The notes below the pieces were generated by a model. It worked only from the letters and a program-made list of their open reading frames with translations. It was not told where the DNA came from and searched no databases. A DNA stretch of 64,000 nt, taken from the NCBI GenBank assembly GCA_023426125.1, contig JAFABI010000011.1:62001-126000 (forward strand), written 5' to 3'. This stretch comes from Bacillota bacterium (GTDB taxonomy: Bacteria; Bacillota; Clostridia; Acetivibrionales; DTU013). The position numbers and the translations under genes were made by a program. Below are positions 25,401 through 33,717 of the stretch, in pieces. Position 1 is the first letter of the stretch. Each line of letters starts with the position of its first letter.

Positions 25401-27310
25401 ATAAAGCTGAGGATTATCAGAAGCTGAATCAATTTTATGAAAATAAAGTGCAGCAAATCCACATCGTTGGAGAATATGCCAGGAAAATGATCAGTGATTA
25501 CAAGGCTGCGCTTCAGTTTGTAGACGATTATTTTCAGCTTAACTACACTTCCTTTCTGAACAAATATTTCAAAGGCAGCCGACAGAACGAAATCAGACGA
25601 AATATTACTCCTGCGAAATTCAGGCAGCTGTTTGGCGAGCTTTCGCCAACCCAACTGAAAATTATCAACGACAAGGACACAAAATATATTGTTGTGGCCG
25701 CCGGCCCCGGAAGCGGCAAGACCCGGGTCCTGGTTCACAAGCTGGCATCGCTGCTGCTGATGGAAGACGTCAAGCATGAGCAATTGCTGATGGTGACTTT
25801 CTCAAGGTCGGCAGCTACCGAATTCAAAAAGCGTTTAATAAAGCTCATTGGCAATGCCGCCAATTACATTGAGATAAAGACATTTCACTCCTATTGCTTT
25901 GATTTGCTGGGAAGGGTCGGCACCCTGGAAAAGTCAGATGACATAATACAGGAGGCTGTAAGAAGAATCGGAAAGGGTGAAGTTGAGGCCGGCAGAATTA
26001 CCAAAACCGTTCTGGTGGTGGATGAAGCTCAGGACATGGATGCAGATGAGTTTGCTCTCATCAATGCCTTGATGGAACAGAACGAGGATATGCGCGTCAT
26101 CGCAGTCGGGGATGATGACCAGAATATTTATGAGTTCAGAGGCTCCAGTGCAAAATATATGGTACGGCTGATTGCGGAAAAAAAGGCTGTAATGCACGAG
26201 CTGGTGGAAAACTTCAGGAGCAAAAGAAACCTTGTGGATTTTACAAACCAGTTTGTAAAGAGGCTTCCACAGCGGCTTAAGGATACGCCTATTCTTGCGG
26301 CACAGAGTGATAGCGGAAAAATCAGACTGATTCGATATAAGAGCGGAAACCTCATTGCGCCTCTGGTAAAGGATATACTCTCACAAGAGCTTTCGGGAAC
26401 TACCTGTGTTTTGACCAGGACCAATGAAGAAGCCTTACAGACTACGGGATTGCTTTTAAAAAACGGGATGCAGGCAAAGCTGATTCAGACGAATGACGGC
26501 TTTAGCTTGTATAACCTTCTGGAGGTCAGGTTTTTTCTAGGACGGCTCAACCTGTCGGAGGATGTTCATATCCTGAGTGAAGAGATTTGGACAGATGCAA
26601 AGCGGAGCTTGAAGGACAAATTCGGAAGCAGTCCAAATCTGGAGACTTGCACCAACATCATCAAGGATTTTGAAACAGTGAACCCAAAGCATAAATACAA
26701 ATCGGACCTTGAAATATTCATCTGCGAATCGAAGTTGGAGGATTTTTATGGGGAAAATGCCGAAACCGTATTTGTTTCTACTATTCACAAGGCCAAAGGA
26801 CGAGAATTTGACAATGTCTTTCTGATGCTTGATCAATTCGATGCCGAAACGGATGAAGCCATCCGGCTGCTGTATGTCGCCATGACCAGAGCAAAACGCA
26901 ATTTGACTATTCACTATAACGGTAACTGCTTTGACACGATAAAGGCAGAGAATCTGGAGCGGGTTTTTGACAAAGTAGAGTATCAGCCGCCCCGTCAGTT
27001 GGCAATGCAATTAAATTATAAGGACGTATGGCTGGACCATTTTATAAACTGTCAACCTTTAATTTCACAGCTTAAAAGCGGGGATGAGCTTATCGTTGAC
27101 GGCGACTGCTGCCGCAATTCAAAAGGGCAGCCGGTAGTAAAATTCTCAAAGCAGTTTATAAACCGGATAGAATCCATGAAGCAAAAGAAATATGTTCCCA
27201 GAGCAGCAAAAATCAAATTTATTGTATACTGGCAGAAAGAAAACGCAGAGAACGAGATCAGGATTATTCTGCCCGAGCTGTATTTTGAAAAAACAGAGGA
27301 TACTGTTTGA
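22496..27310 (+). CDS. Exonuclease-RecQ-UvrD fusion helicase
   Basis: A 1604-residue protein with three parts. Residues 1-150 look like a DnaQ/DEDD exonuclease (FFDTEIE, CGHNIFNHDLKYI, NDSMKARDLF). Residues 260-720 form a RecQ-type SF2 helicase with Walker A FPTGGGKS near 285, VIDEAHCFSSWGQDFR near 385, and GMGVDKKDV / YIQEAGRAGRD. Residues 1050-1500 form a UvrD/Rep SF1 helicase with AAGPGSGKTRVL near 1068, VVDEAQDMD, VSTIHKAKGREFD and LLYVAMTRAKRNL. The zinc-binding and RQC parts of normal RecQ are not evident. GGGA precedes the ATG. It is transcribed alone. A repair or genome-defence role is plausible, but nothing here decides it. Confidence 0.85.
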   Translation: MDPIVFFDTEIEPDSGRVLDIGSVKENGSKFHSGSIADFIKFLHESQYVCGHNIFNHDLKYIKNAISHAGINISNCIDTLFLSPLLFPTRPYHALLKDDKLQTEDTNNPLNDSMKARDLFFDEVAAFQQAEDTLKQIFYFLLKDKREFSSFFNFLGYNGNEINIEKSIRGKFHSQICEQAKLPEIISEYPVELAYCLALINTRSRYSVTPPWVLRNYPAVEQIMRLLRNHPCLSGCAYCNEALDIYKGLKRFFGFDSFRTYAGEPLQEKAIGAAISGKSLLAVFPTGGGKSITFQVPALMSGINSRGLTVIISPLQSLMKDQVDNLEKANITDAVTINGLLDPIERAKSFERVESGSASILYISPESLRSKSIERLLLGRNIARFVIDEAHCFSSWGQDFRVDYLYIGDFIKILQEKKNLRDGIPVSCFTATAKQKVIEDIRAYFRDKLSLDLEVYSTGASRSNLHYRVFEKDNEEEKYNTIRDLIEEKNCPTIIYVSRTYRAYSIAQRLTQDGYKAKPYHGKMDKQEKTENQDAFIKGEVQIMVATSAFGMGVDKKDVGMVIHFDISDSLENYIQEAGRAGRDENISADCFVLFNDEDLSKHFILLNQTKLSINEIQQVWKAIKDLTRFRAKVSQSALEIARKAGWDDSIGDVETRVKTAIAALEDSGYLKRGQNMPRIFANSILSKNAQEAISKINASGRFDEKQKVKAIRIIKKLFSSKSRKHLSDEEAEARVDYISDHLGIVKEEVIQIVNLLREERILADTKDLTAFIKKRESKNRSLGIVKSFLRLENFLLTVFEMEEKIFHIKELNEQAENNGCSDVTPNKLKTIVNFWAIKNLIKRQTVYNSINHIAVLSLYEKDALEAKLQKRHELAQFIVEYLYEKSNLNTEEDECNKEEVLVGFSVLELKEEFESRLTFFNTKASPEDIEDALFYLSRIDALKIEGGFMVVYNGLTIERLEQDNKKRYKAEDYQKLNQFYENKVQQIHIVGEYARKMISDYKAALQFVDDYFQLNYTSFLNKYFKGSRQNEIRRNITPAKFRQLFGELSPTQLKIINDKDTKYIVVAAGPGSGKTRVLVHKLASLLLMEDVKHEQLLMVTFSRSAATEFKKRLIKLIGNAANYIEIKTFHSYCFDLLGRVGTLEKSDDIIQEAVRRIGKGEVEAGRITKTVLVVDEAQDMDADEFALINALMEQNEDMRVIAVGDDDQNIYEFRGSSAKYMVRLIAEKKAVMHELVENFRSKRNLVDFTNQFVKRLPQRLKDTPILAAQSDSGKIRLIRYKSGNLIAPLVKDILSQELSGTTCVLTRTNEEALQTTGLLLKNGMQAKLIQTNDGFSLYNLLEVRFFLGRLNLSEDVHILSEEIWTDAKRSLKDKFGSSPNLETCTNIIKDFETVNPKHKYKSDLEIFICESKLEDFYGENAETVFVSTIHKAKGREFDNVFLMLDQFDAETDEAIRLLYVAMTRAKRNLTIHYNGNCFDTIKAENLERVFDKVEYQPPRQLAMQLNYKDVWLDHFINCQPLISQLKSGDELIVDGDCCRNSKGQPVVKFSKQFINRIESMKQKKYVPRAAKIKFIVYWQKENAENEIRIILPELYFEKTEDTV

Positions 27311-27365
27311 CATACAAAGGCGGCTGCTTCTATCAAAGCTGCATCAGGCACGTTAGGGGGCATAA

Positions 27366-27512
27366 CTTATTCACTTTTTTAACCATTTCAATGCTCATCT
27401 TCAATACTCCCAAAGGGAGGTAGGAGAACTTTTAATAGATGAAGCAGAAAATCTGGTAAAAGAGGGGCAAAATATTGGTCTTAAAATAATAGCAAAAGTA
27501 GTCGATGAATAG
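27366..27512 (+). pseudogene. Degraded ORF fragment of unknown family
   Basis: One frame stays open for 48 codons after a TAA and reads as sensible protein (LQYSQREVGELLIDEAENLV, ending KIIAKVVDE). It has no start codon with a ribosome binding site. It may be the C-terminus of a lost gene. No family could be named. Confidence 0.3.
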
Positions 27513-27691
27513 ACAGTAGGTTTGCTCATAAGGATGAAACGCTATGTACTACGATATTTTAGGTTATATGATATAACGGATAAATACTAGATTAATTAAA
27601 ACAAGTTTAGTGCTTCGCACGAGATAGAACATTATTAAACGCTACAGTAGTTTATAAAAATTTCTCGCAGGTATTATGTATCTACCAGAGA

Positions 27692-27733
27692 CCGCCCCGC
27701 CTAACTGCCTTTTCAAGGCACTGGGCGGGGTGT
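27692..27733 (+). terminator. Strong GC-rich hairpin, terminator-like
   Basis: CCGCCCCGCC and GGGCGGGG form the outer stem, and TGCCTT/AAGGCA the inner stem (27692-27731), followed by TGTTTTCTGTTT. It is a likely terminator of transcription from the left, although it lies about 380 bp past the helicase stop. Confidence 0.6.
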
Positions 27734-27903
27734 TTTCTGTTTCAAGCCTTAGTCTAAAATAATCATTAAAATTGCTCCTGTGATAGCTATTATCCTATTG
27801 AAATCCCTTCTGAGAGGCTTTATAACCATATCAAAAGACAACTTAACAGCTATGAGACCCGCCTCACTTTGGGCGGTGTTACGAAAACTACAATTATCGT
27901 TAC

Positions 27904-27948
27904 AGGAGGTGATGAAACAATGGATAAAGCAGTAGGATATCATTGCTG
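27904..27948 (+). pseudogene. Possible 5' stump of a serine recombinase gene
   Basis: ACAGGAGGTGATGAAACA precedes ATG, then MDKAVGYHC and a stop. M-D-K-A-V-G-Y followed by IRVST is a very common start for large serine recombinases. Here only the first seven residues fit. The evidence is slight, but the strong ribosome binding site in front of nothing is itself odd. Confidence 0.3.
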
Positions 27949-28494
27949 AAACACTGCATAGTAGAACCGTCCCACCGTATCAATATTGCAGGGAATGGTT
28001 CGGTATGCATACTGCCTGATTGTGCGTGTAATAATAAAGAAAAAATACGAGAATACGCGTTTCTATCTATGCAACACTATGATTATATTGTTGCATATAA
28101 ACGTATTCGACATTAAATGCGAAAATCCTTCATAATTTTTTTGAAAACGACAATATTTCTCTTTTATTACACTGGATCCCTCATTCTGCAGATGTATGCT
28201 TTTTTTTACTCCTGAAAAGATAACGATAGAAAATGTTCCTCTTTTGGATTTATGGTAAGAATTGATGGAAAAGCAAATGCATCTGGCTTCCTTACCGCCC
28301 ATATGATGGATTAATTTACTTTTTTACACTTCATACCGAACAAATAAAAATAATATTGGCTTCTTAACCTCTTAATGTAATCAATCTCATATCATAATAT
28401 AAAAACGTTACATTATATTTTGGATAGAATTATTATAGGAATTACAGATATTCGCGGTTTTAATTAGATTTTATAAATTATCTCATATAGTTAA

Positions 28495-28520
28495 TGTAAC
28501 AATATAATCAAATTGTTACA
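28495..28520. promoter_or_regulatory. Inverted repeat upstream of the chemosensory operon
   Basis: TGTAACAAT (28495-28503) and ATTGTTACA (28512-28520) are exact reverse complements around eight bases. A further CGTTACATTATA lies near 28407. The perfect dyad in an AT-rich region 175 bp before cheY looks like an operator, but no cognate regulator is known. Confidence 0.4.
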
Positions 28521-28696
28521 TATAATTTTATTTAAATTAAAGGTGATCCTGATACTGCGGAATAAGCACCTGTTTCGTTGATTTTCCGGGATTAAGAAGA
28601 GATTATTGGCTGTAATGGATAGATCCATCGCCATCTGACGGATGGGAGGAGTTGCAATGTTCAGAATTTTATTAATTTTGATAAGGACCGGTGTTT

Positions 28697-29071
28697 ATGA
28701 AAAGGATTTTAATCGTTGATGATGCGGCATTTATGCGGATGGCAATCAAAACAATACTGGACAAAAACGGATTCGATGTAGTTGGAGAGGCAGAAAATGG
28801 CCGTATAGCCGTCAGCAAATTTAAGGAACTGAAGCCGGATGCTGTGACTATGGATATTACGATGCCTGAAATGACAGGTGTTGAAGCACTGAAAGCAATA
28901 AAGGGGATCGATCCTGAAGCAAACGTCGTTATGATTACCGCTATGGGCCAGGAAGGCATGGTAAGGGAGGCAATTGCTCTTGGTGCAAAGTCTTTTATAG
29001 TAAAACCTTTTAAGGAAGAACATGTGATACAGACGCTTAACAAAATATTGTCTATACAGATGCAAGGGTGA
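28697..29071 (+). CDS. cheY: CheY-type response regulator
   Basis: A 124-residue stand-alone receiver domain with acidic pair VDDA, phospho-acceptor D53 in VTMDITMPEM, Thr in MITAMG, and Lys in FIVKPF. No output domain is present. ATG 28697 fits GGACCGGTG better than the GTG two codons earlier. It is the first gene of a six-gene chemosensory operon. With no flagellar genes in view, the output could be motility, pili or another pathway. Confidence 0.88.
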   Translation: MKRILIVDDAAFMRMAIKTILDKNGFDVVGEAENGRIAVSKFKELKPDAVTMDITMPEMTGVEALKAIKGIDPEANVVMITAMGQEGMVREAIALGAKSFIVKPFKEEHVIQTLNKILSIQMQG

Positions 29072-29090
29072 CATCAAGGGGGGGACTTAT

Positions 29091-31181
29091 ATGTCGGCAC
29101 CGTATACAGACGAGCCTATGCTGGATATGTTTGTTTTTGAAACAACACAGCTGATTGAGCAGCTTGAAACATCCATATTGTCCAGCGAGAAATCGAGTTG
29201 CTACACCCACGCAGCCATCAATGAAATTTTCAGGATTATGCATACCATTAAAGGATCTTCTGCGATGATGATGTTTGATACCATATCGGCACTGGCACAT
29301 GCCATCGAAGACCTTTTTTATTTCCTGCGGGAAGAAAAGCCCCGGAATATAGACTGTTCCGAGCTTTCCGACCTGGTTCTTAAAAGCGTGGATTTTATAA
29401 AGGTTGAGATGGAGAAGGTCAAGAACGGCGACACCGTCGATGGAGAGGCTTATTCTCTGATTGAAAGCATCAAAGCTTTTTTGGCCATGCTGAAGCAGAG
29501 CAATATGTCGTCTTCGCCTGCGGACAGCAAGGAGAACAAGGAGGAAAAAATACGCCGGGCCGATATAAACCGGGAGGGCCTTAAGCCTTCAGCGGATCTG
29601 AATTTCTTCAAAGCGGCCATGTTTTTTGAGGAAGGCTGTGAAATGGAGAATATCCGGGCTTTTGCAATCCTTCACCACCTCAGGGGCATTGCGGAGGAGG
29701 TGTACTATTTTCCCGAAGATATCATTGATAATGATGAAAGTGCGGAAATCATACGAAGAGAAGGGTTCAAGCTATATTTTAGATCAGGCTGCCCGTATGA
29801 AAAGCTCCATGACTTTTTCATGCAGACCGTATTTTTAAAAAAGCTTGAGCTTACCCAACTGGAGAGTGACGACGAAATAAAGCGGCTATCTCTTGCAATA
29901 CGGGAATCAGCCGTTTCCGCCTCCAAAACGCAGGTGCTGAACAGGCGGGATAAAGAAGGCAAGGAAGCAGACGACAGGGAAATACAGCCCGCTTCAACAC
30001 AGCAGAGCATTATAAGCGTCAATGTTTCCAAGCTGGACAAATTGATGGACCTGGTGAGTGAAATGGTTATTGCAGAGGCAATGGTTGTACAGAATCCCGA
30101 TCTGAAAGGCCTGCAACTGGATAACTTTCAGAAGGCTGCATGGCAGATGAACAAGATCATCGGCGAGATACAGGATATGGTGATGTCTATCCGGATGCTT
30201 CCTCTCACCGCCACCTTCCATAAAATGCATCGCATCGTGCGGGATATGTGCAAAAAGCTGGGCAAGGAGGTAAGGCTTGAGGTTGTCGGGGAAGAAACTG
30301 AAGTTGACAAAAACATCATTGAACATATCTCCGATCCCCTGATGCACCTTATCCGGAACTCCATCGACCATGGGATTGAACCTCCCGAAGACAGACAGGC
30401 CGCGGGAAAACCCCGTGAAGGGGTCATCACCCTTGAGGCCGGGAATTCGGGAAGCGATGTCCTGATTCTTGTAAAAGACGACGGGAAGGGCTTGTATAAG
30501 GACAAGATCCTTCAAAAAGCAAGAGTGAATGCGCTGCTGCCCAAACCTGAAAATGAAATGAGCGATAAGGAAATCTTCAGCTTGATTTTTCTCCCCGGTT
30601 TTTCCACAAAGGACAGTATCTCTGAGTATAGCGGACGCGGTGTAGGCCTGGATGTCGTAACAAAAAACATTGAGAAGGTCGGGGGTTCTGTGCTGGTGGA
30701 CAGCACGGAGGGCAGAGGCACCGCTATTACCATGAAGATACCGTTGACGCTGGCAATCCTGGATGGGATGAATGTGAAGGTCGGAAACTCCTGCTACACC
30801 ATTCCCATCATCTCTATAAAGGAATCCTTCAGGCCGAAGGGAAAAGACATTGTGACCGATCCCGACGGCAATGAAATGGTTATGGTCCGCGGGCGGTGCT
30901 ACCCTGTCCTCCGCCTGCACCGGCATTTTGGGGTGAAGACGGAAATAGCGGAGTTCATGAAGGGGATATTCGTTATGGTGGAATCGGAAGACAAAGCTTT
31001 CTGCCTGTTCGCGGATGAGCTGCTGGGACAGCAGCAGGTGGTGATCAAAGCGCTTCCCGGCTATATCCGGGACTCGAAAAAAATAAAAGGATTGGCAGGC
31101 TGTACCCTGCTGGGCGACGGCAGTATCAGCCTTATCCTTGATGTTGCAGGATTAGCAAACTCACAGGGAGCGGGGTGCTGA
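29091..31181 (+). CDS. cheA: CheA-type chemosensory histidine kinase
   Basis: A 696-residue CheA. The HPt domain carries the phosphorylated His51 in IMHTIKGSS. A poorly conserved region (about 150-300) could bind response regulators. The dimerisation helices (VNVSKLDKLMDLVSEMVIAE) are followed by the ATPase domain (HLIRNSIDHGIE, VKDDGKGL, SGRGVGLDVV) and a C-terminal CheW-like domain. GGGGGG precedes ATG 29091. It phosphorylates CheY and CheB in response to the receptor. Spacing to neighbours is 19 and 34 bp. Confidence 0.93.
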   Translation: MSAPYTDEPMLDMFVFETTQLIEQLETSILSSEKSSCYTHAAINEIFRIMHTIKGSSAMMMFDTISALAHAIEDLFYFLREEKPRNIDCSELSDLVLKSVDFIKVEMEKVKNGDTVDGEAYSLIESIKAFLAMLKQSNMSSSPADSKENKEEKIRRADINREGLKPSADLNFFKAAMFFEEGCEMENIRAFAILHHLRGIAEEVYYFPEDIIDNDESAEIIRREGFKLYFRSGCPYEKLHDFFMQTVFLKKLELTQLESDDEIKRLSLAIRESAVSASKTQVLNRRDKEGKEADDREIQPASTQQSIISVNVSKLDKLMDLVSEMVIAEAMVVQNPDLKGLQLDNFQKAAWQMNKIIGEIQDMVMSIRMLPLTATFHKMHRIVRDMCKKLGKEVRLEVVGEETEVDKNIIEHISDPLMHLIRNSIDHGIEPPEDRQAAGKPREGVITLEAGNSGSDVLILVKDDGKGLYKDKILQKARVNALLPKPENEMSDKEIFSLIFLPGFSTKDSISEYSGRGVGLDVVTKNIEKVGGSVLVDSTEGRGTAITMKIPLTLAILDGMNVKVGNSCYTIPIISIKESFRPKGKDIVTDPDGNEMVMVRGRCYPVLRLHRHFGVKTEIAEFMKGIFVMVESEDKAFCLFADELLGQQQVVIKALPGYIRDSKKIKGLAGCTLLGDGSISLILDVAGLANSQGAGC

Positions 31182-31215
31182 CCATAGTTAACACAAAACA
31201 GAAAGGGGATAAAAC

Positions 31216-31710
31216 ATGTCGAATGCAATTGATAATATGATGGAAATGGAGGAAGACACACAAAAAGGAAGGTTTTTGACATTCTCGCTGGGCAAGGAAA
31301 GCTACGGCATAGAAATCAAATATGTCACCGAAATCATAGGGATCCAGGCAATAACCGGAATCCCGGAACTTCCGGAGCATGTGAAGGGGATCATCAACCT
31401 GAGGGGGAAAATCATTCCGGTCATGGATGTCAGGCTTCGTTTCAAAAAGGAGCCAAGGGAGTACAACGACAGGACCTGTGTGATCGTTGTCGACATCAAG
31501 GACATATCCATAGGGCTTATTGTCGACAGTGTTTCCGAAGTGCTTACAATTCCCGAACAGGATATTGTAGAGCCTCCGCAAATGAACAAGGGCTTTAACA
31601 ACCGGTATATCAAGAGGATCGGGAAAGTCGGCAGCGACGTAAAACTGCTGCTTGATTGCGAAAAGCTGCTGACGGAAGATGAACTGGATGATTTAAGCAA
31701 AGCGATGTAA
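31216..31710 (+). CDS. cheW: CheW coupling protein
   Basis: A 164-residue CheW with the SH3-like fold: FLTFSLGKESYGIEIKYVTE, LPEHVKGIINLRGKIIPVMD, IVDSVSEVLTI. It links the receptor to CheA. AAAGGGG precedes the ATG. It lies between cheA and the receptor gene. A second CheW is encoded at 57.1 kb. Confidence 0.93.
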   Translation: MSNAIDNMMEMEEDTQKGRFLTFSLGKESYGIEIKYVTEIIGIQAITGIPELPEHVKGIINLRGKIIPVMDVRLRFKKEPREYNDRTCVIVVDIKDISIGLIVDSVSEVLTIPEQDIVEPPQMNKGFNNRYIKRIGKVGSDVKLLLDCEKLLTEDELDDLSKAM

Positions 31711-31746
31711 ACATAAAATAAAAAATTCAGCGTAAAGGGGAATCAG

Positions 31747-33582
31747 ATGATGAAATGGTTTTATAATTTGAAAATAGCGGCGAAACTTTTGACCGGTTTT
31801 GTCCTGGTAGCACTAATTGCAGGCGTGGTAGGGGCTTTTGGCATCGTACGCCTGATATCGATGGATGACAGCTACACCGTCATGTATGAACAAAACACGA
31901 AACCGCTGGGGAATCTGGCTGTCATCGGTACGGATTTTCAGAGAATACGTGTAAATACAAGGAATGTTATTCTTGACGCAGCTAACATAAAAGTGTATAC
32001 CGACAAAGTCGACGCATTCTATACAGATATTGACAAAAACGTTGTGGAATATGAAAAAGGGCTTTCTTCTACGGAAGAAAGAAAAGAGCTGGATACCCTC
32101 CTGGCACTGCTGGATGAGATGAGACCATTAGGGGAGAAGGCTGTCAGCCTTGCAGCGTCAGGCCAGGCGGAGGAAGCGACAAGGTACATGCTGGCTGAAC
32201 TTGACCCTGTTGCCACGGAAGTTGATGAACAGATAACCAAGCTTCTAAACTTAAATATTGCGTTAGGCAATCAGATTTCGGAAAACAACACTGCGCAGGC
32301 AAACAGCGCGGTAATGCTGATGGTTGTAATTGTAGCATTCGCCGTGGTTATTTCCATTGTGCTGGGAATCTTCATCTCCCGTATGATAAGCAAGCCGGTG
32401 ACCAAGATGGTCCAGGCTGCCGACAAACTTGCCGTTGGGGATGTGAATGCCAATGTTGAAGCGGATACCAGGGATGAAATCGGCAGCCTTGCAGAATCCT
32501 TCGGCAGGATGATCGCAAGCATCCGCGGGCAGGCAATGGCTGCGGAGAAGATAGCGGCCGGTGACTTGACCGTAGAGGTTGACGTAAAATCAGAAAATGA
32601 TCTGCTGGGCAAGAAGCTGTCCGAAATGGTGGAAAAGAACAACGAGGTCCTGACGAATATTGCCGCCGCTTCAGAACAGGTTGCCTCAGGTTCAAAGCAG
32701 GTTTCGGATTCAAGCATAGCACTTTCGCAGGGGGCAACGGAACAGGCCAGTTCCGTCGAAGAACTGACAGCTTCCCTTGAAGAAATATCTTCACAGACGA
32801 AATTGAATGCACAGAATGCCAATCAGGCGAATGAACTGGCCGAAACCGCCAAGTCAAACGCCGTGCAGGGCAATACGCAGATGAACGGAATGCTTAGGGC
32901 GATGGAAGAAATCAATGAATCTTCCGCCAATATCTCAAAAATCATCAAGGTTATTGACGAAATAGCCTTCCAGACCAATATCCTTGCGCTGAACGCCGCG
33001 GTGGAGGCTGCAAGGGCCGGTCAGCACGGCAAGGGATTTGCCGTAGTGGCAGAGGAAGTGAGAAACCTTGCGGCAAGGTCGGCGAACGCGGCCAAAGAGA
33101 CGACGGACATGATCGAAGGTTCAATCAAAAAGGTGGAGGGCGGCACCAGGATTGCCAGGGATACTGCAAATGCCCTTAACAAGATTGTGGAGGATGTGGC
33201 AAAGGTTTCTGCGCTGGTAAGCGATATTGCGATGGCATCCAACGAACAGGCAACAGGGATCGCCCAGATAAACCAGGGGATCATGCAGGTGTCGCAGGTC
33301 GTGCAGACCAATTCGGCTACTTCGGAGGAAAGCGCCGCTGCAAGCGAAGAATTGTCAAGCCAGGCTGAGCTTTTGAGAGAGTCGGTCAGTAAATTCAAGC
33401 TTAAAAAAGTCAACCGCGCCTATGGAAAATTTGAAGAATTCAACCCTGAAGTTTTAAAGATGCTGGAAGAAATGTCGGAGAAGAAAAAGGCGAACAAAAG
33501 CCATGACGATGAAGCAGGTAACGAGGCGGCCGCTTCCAGGCCCAAAATTGCATTAAGTGACAAGGAGTTTGGAAAATATTGA
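31747..33582 (+). CDS. Methyl-accepting chemotaxis protein
   Basis: A 611-residue transmembrane receptor. TM1 is at about 12-34, a four-helix-bundle ligand region at 35-185, TM2 at 190-212, and HAMP from 213 (ISRMISKPVTKMVQAADKL). The signalling domain has the hairpin tip EIAFQTNILALNAAVEAARA. The C-terminal tail is charged and lacks an obvious CheR-tethering pentapeptide. AAAGGGG precedes tandem ATGs at 31747 and 31750. It is the only receptor in this operon and is probably its dedicated sensor. The ligand is unknown. Confidence 0.93.
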   Translation: MMKWFYNLKIAAKLLTGFVLVALIAGVVGAFGIVRLISMDDSYTVMYEQNTKPLGNLAVIGTDFQRIRVNTRNVILDAANIKVYTDKVDAFYTDIDKNVVEYEKGLSSTEERKELDTLLALLDEMRPLGEKAVSLAASGQAEEATRYMLAELDPVATEVDEQITKLLNLNIALGNQISENNTAQANSAVMLMVVIVAFAVVISIVLGIFISRMISKPVTKMVQAADKLAVGDVNANVEADTRDEIGSLAESFGRMIASIRGQAMAAEKIAAGDLTVEVDVKSENDLLGKKLSEMVEKNNEVLTNIAAASEQVASGSKQVSDSSIALSQGATEQASSVEELTASLEEISSQTKLNAQNANQANELAETAKSNAVQGNTQMNGMLRAMEEINESSANISKIIKVIDEIAFQTNILALNAAVEAARAGQHGKGFAVVAEEVRNLAARSANAAKETTDMIEGSIKKVEGGTRIARDTANALNKIVEDVAKVSALVSDIAMASNEQATGIAQINQGIMQVSQVVQTNSATSEESAAASEELSSQAELLRESVSKFKLKKVNRAYGKFEEFNPEVLKMLEEMSEKKKANKSHDDEAGNEAAASRPKIALSDKEFGKY

Positions 33583-33592
33583 GAAGGTTTCA

Positions 33593-33623
33593 TGCGGAAT
33601 GGGCTGCAACGGTTCATTCCGCA
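33593..33623. repeat. Inverted repeat between mcp and cheR
   Basis: TGCGGAATG (33593-33601) and CATTCCGCA (33615-33623) are exact complements around 13 bases. No T-run follows, so it is more likely an mRNA-stabilising or processing hairpin than a terminator. Confidence 0.45.
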
Positions 33624-33717
33624 ATAAACCCCGGATTGCTGACGGCGGTTCATGCAAGCGTTGGACAGGGTCAGCAGTTGAATTGGCCGGTAAAATACTG
33701 AACAACAGGTGACGCAG

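Larger units (their letters stand above)
27311..28696. other. Gene-poor, AT-rich stretch with mobile-element scars
   Basis: No intact gene was found in these 1.39 kb. It holds a degraded 48-codon reading frame (27366-27512), a strong GC hairpin (27692-27733), a ribosome binding site followed by a nine-codon frame that reads MDKAVGYHC and stops, and a very AT-rich last 400 bp with an inverted repeat at 28495-28520. Position and content suggest the remains of an excised or decayed element. Confidence 0.5.

Noticed and set aside
27749..27943. 64-codon minus-strand frame resembling a small hydrophobic toxin
   Set aside because: No ribosome binding site of its own. It is antisense to the plus-strand ribosome binding site and MDKAVGY stub. 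The hydrophobic end is too short to assign.
28600..28660. Possible c-di-GMP riboswitch before the chemosensory operon
   Set aside because: A small CCATC/GGATGG hairpin exists, but the conserved GEMM elements are not present.
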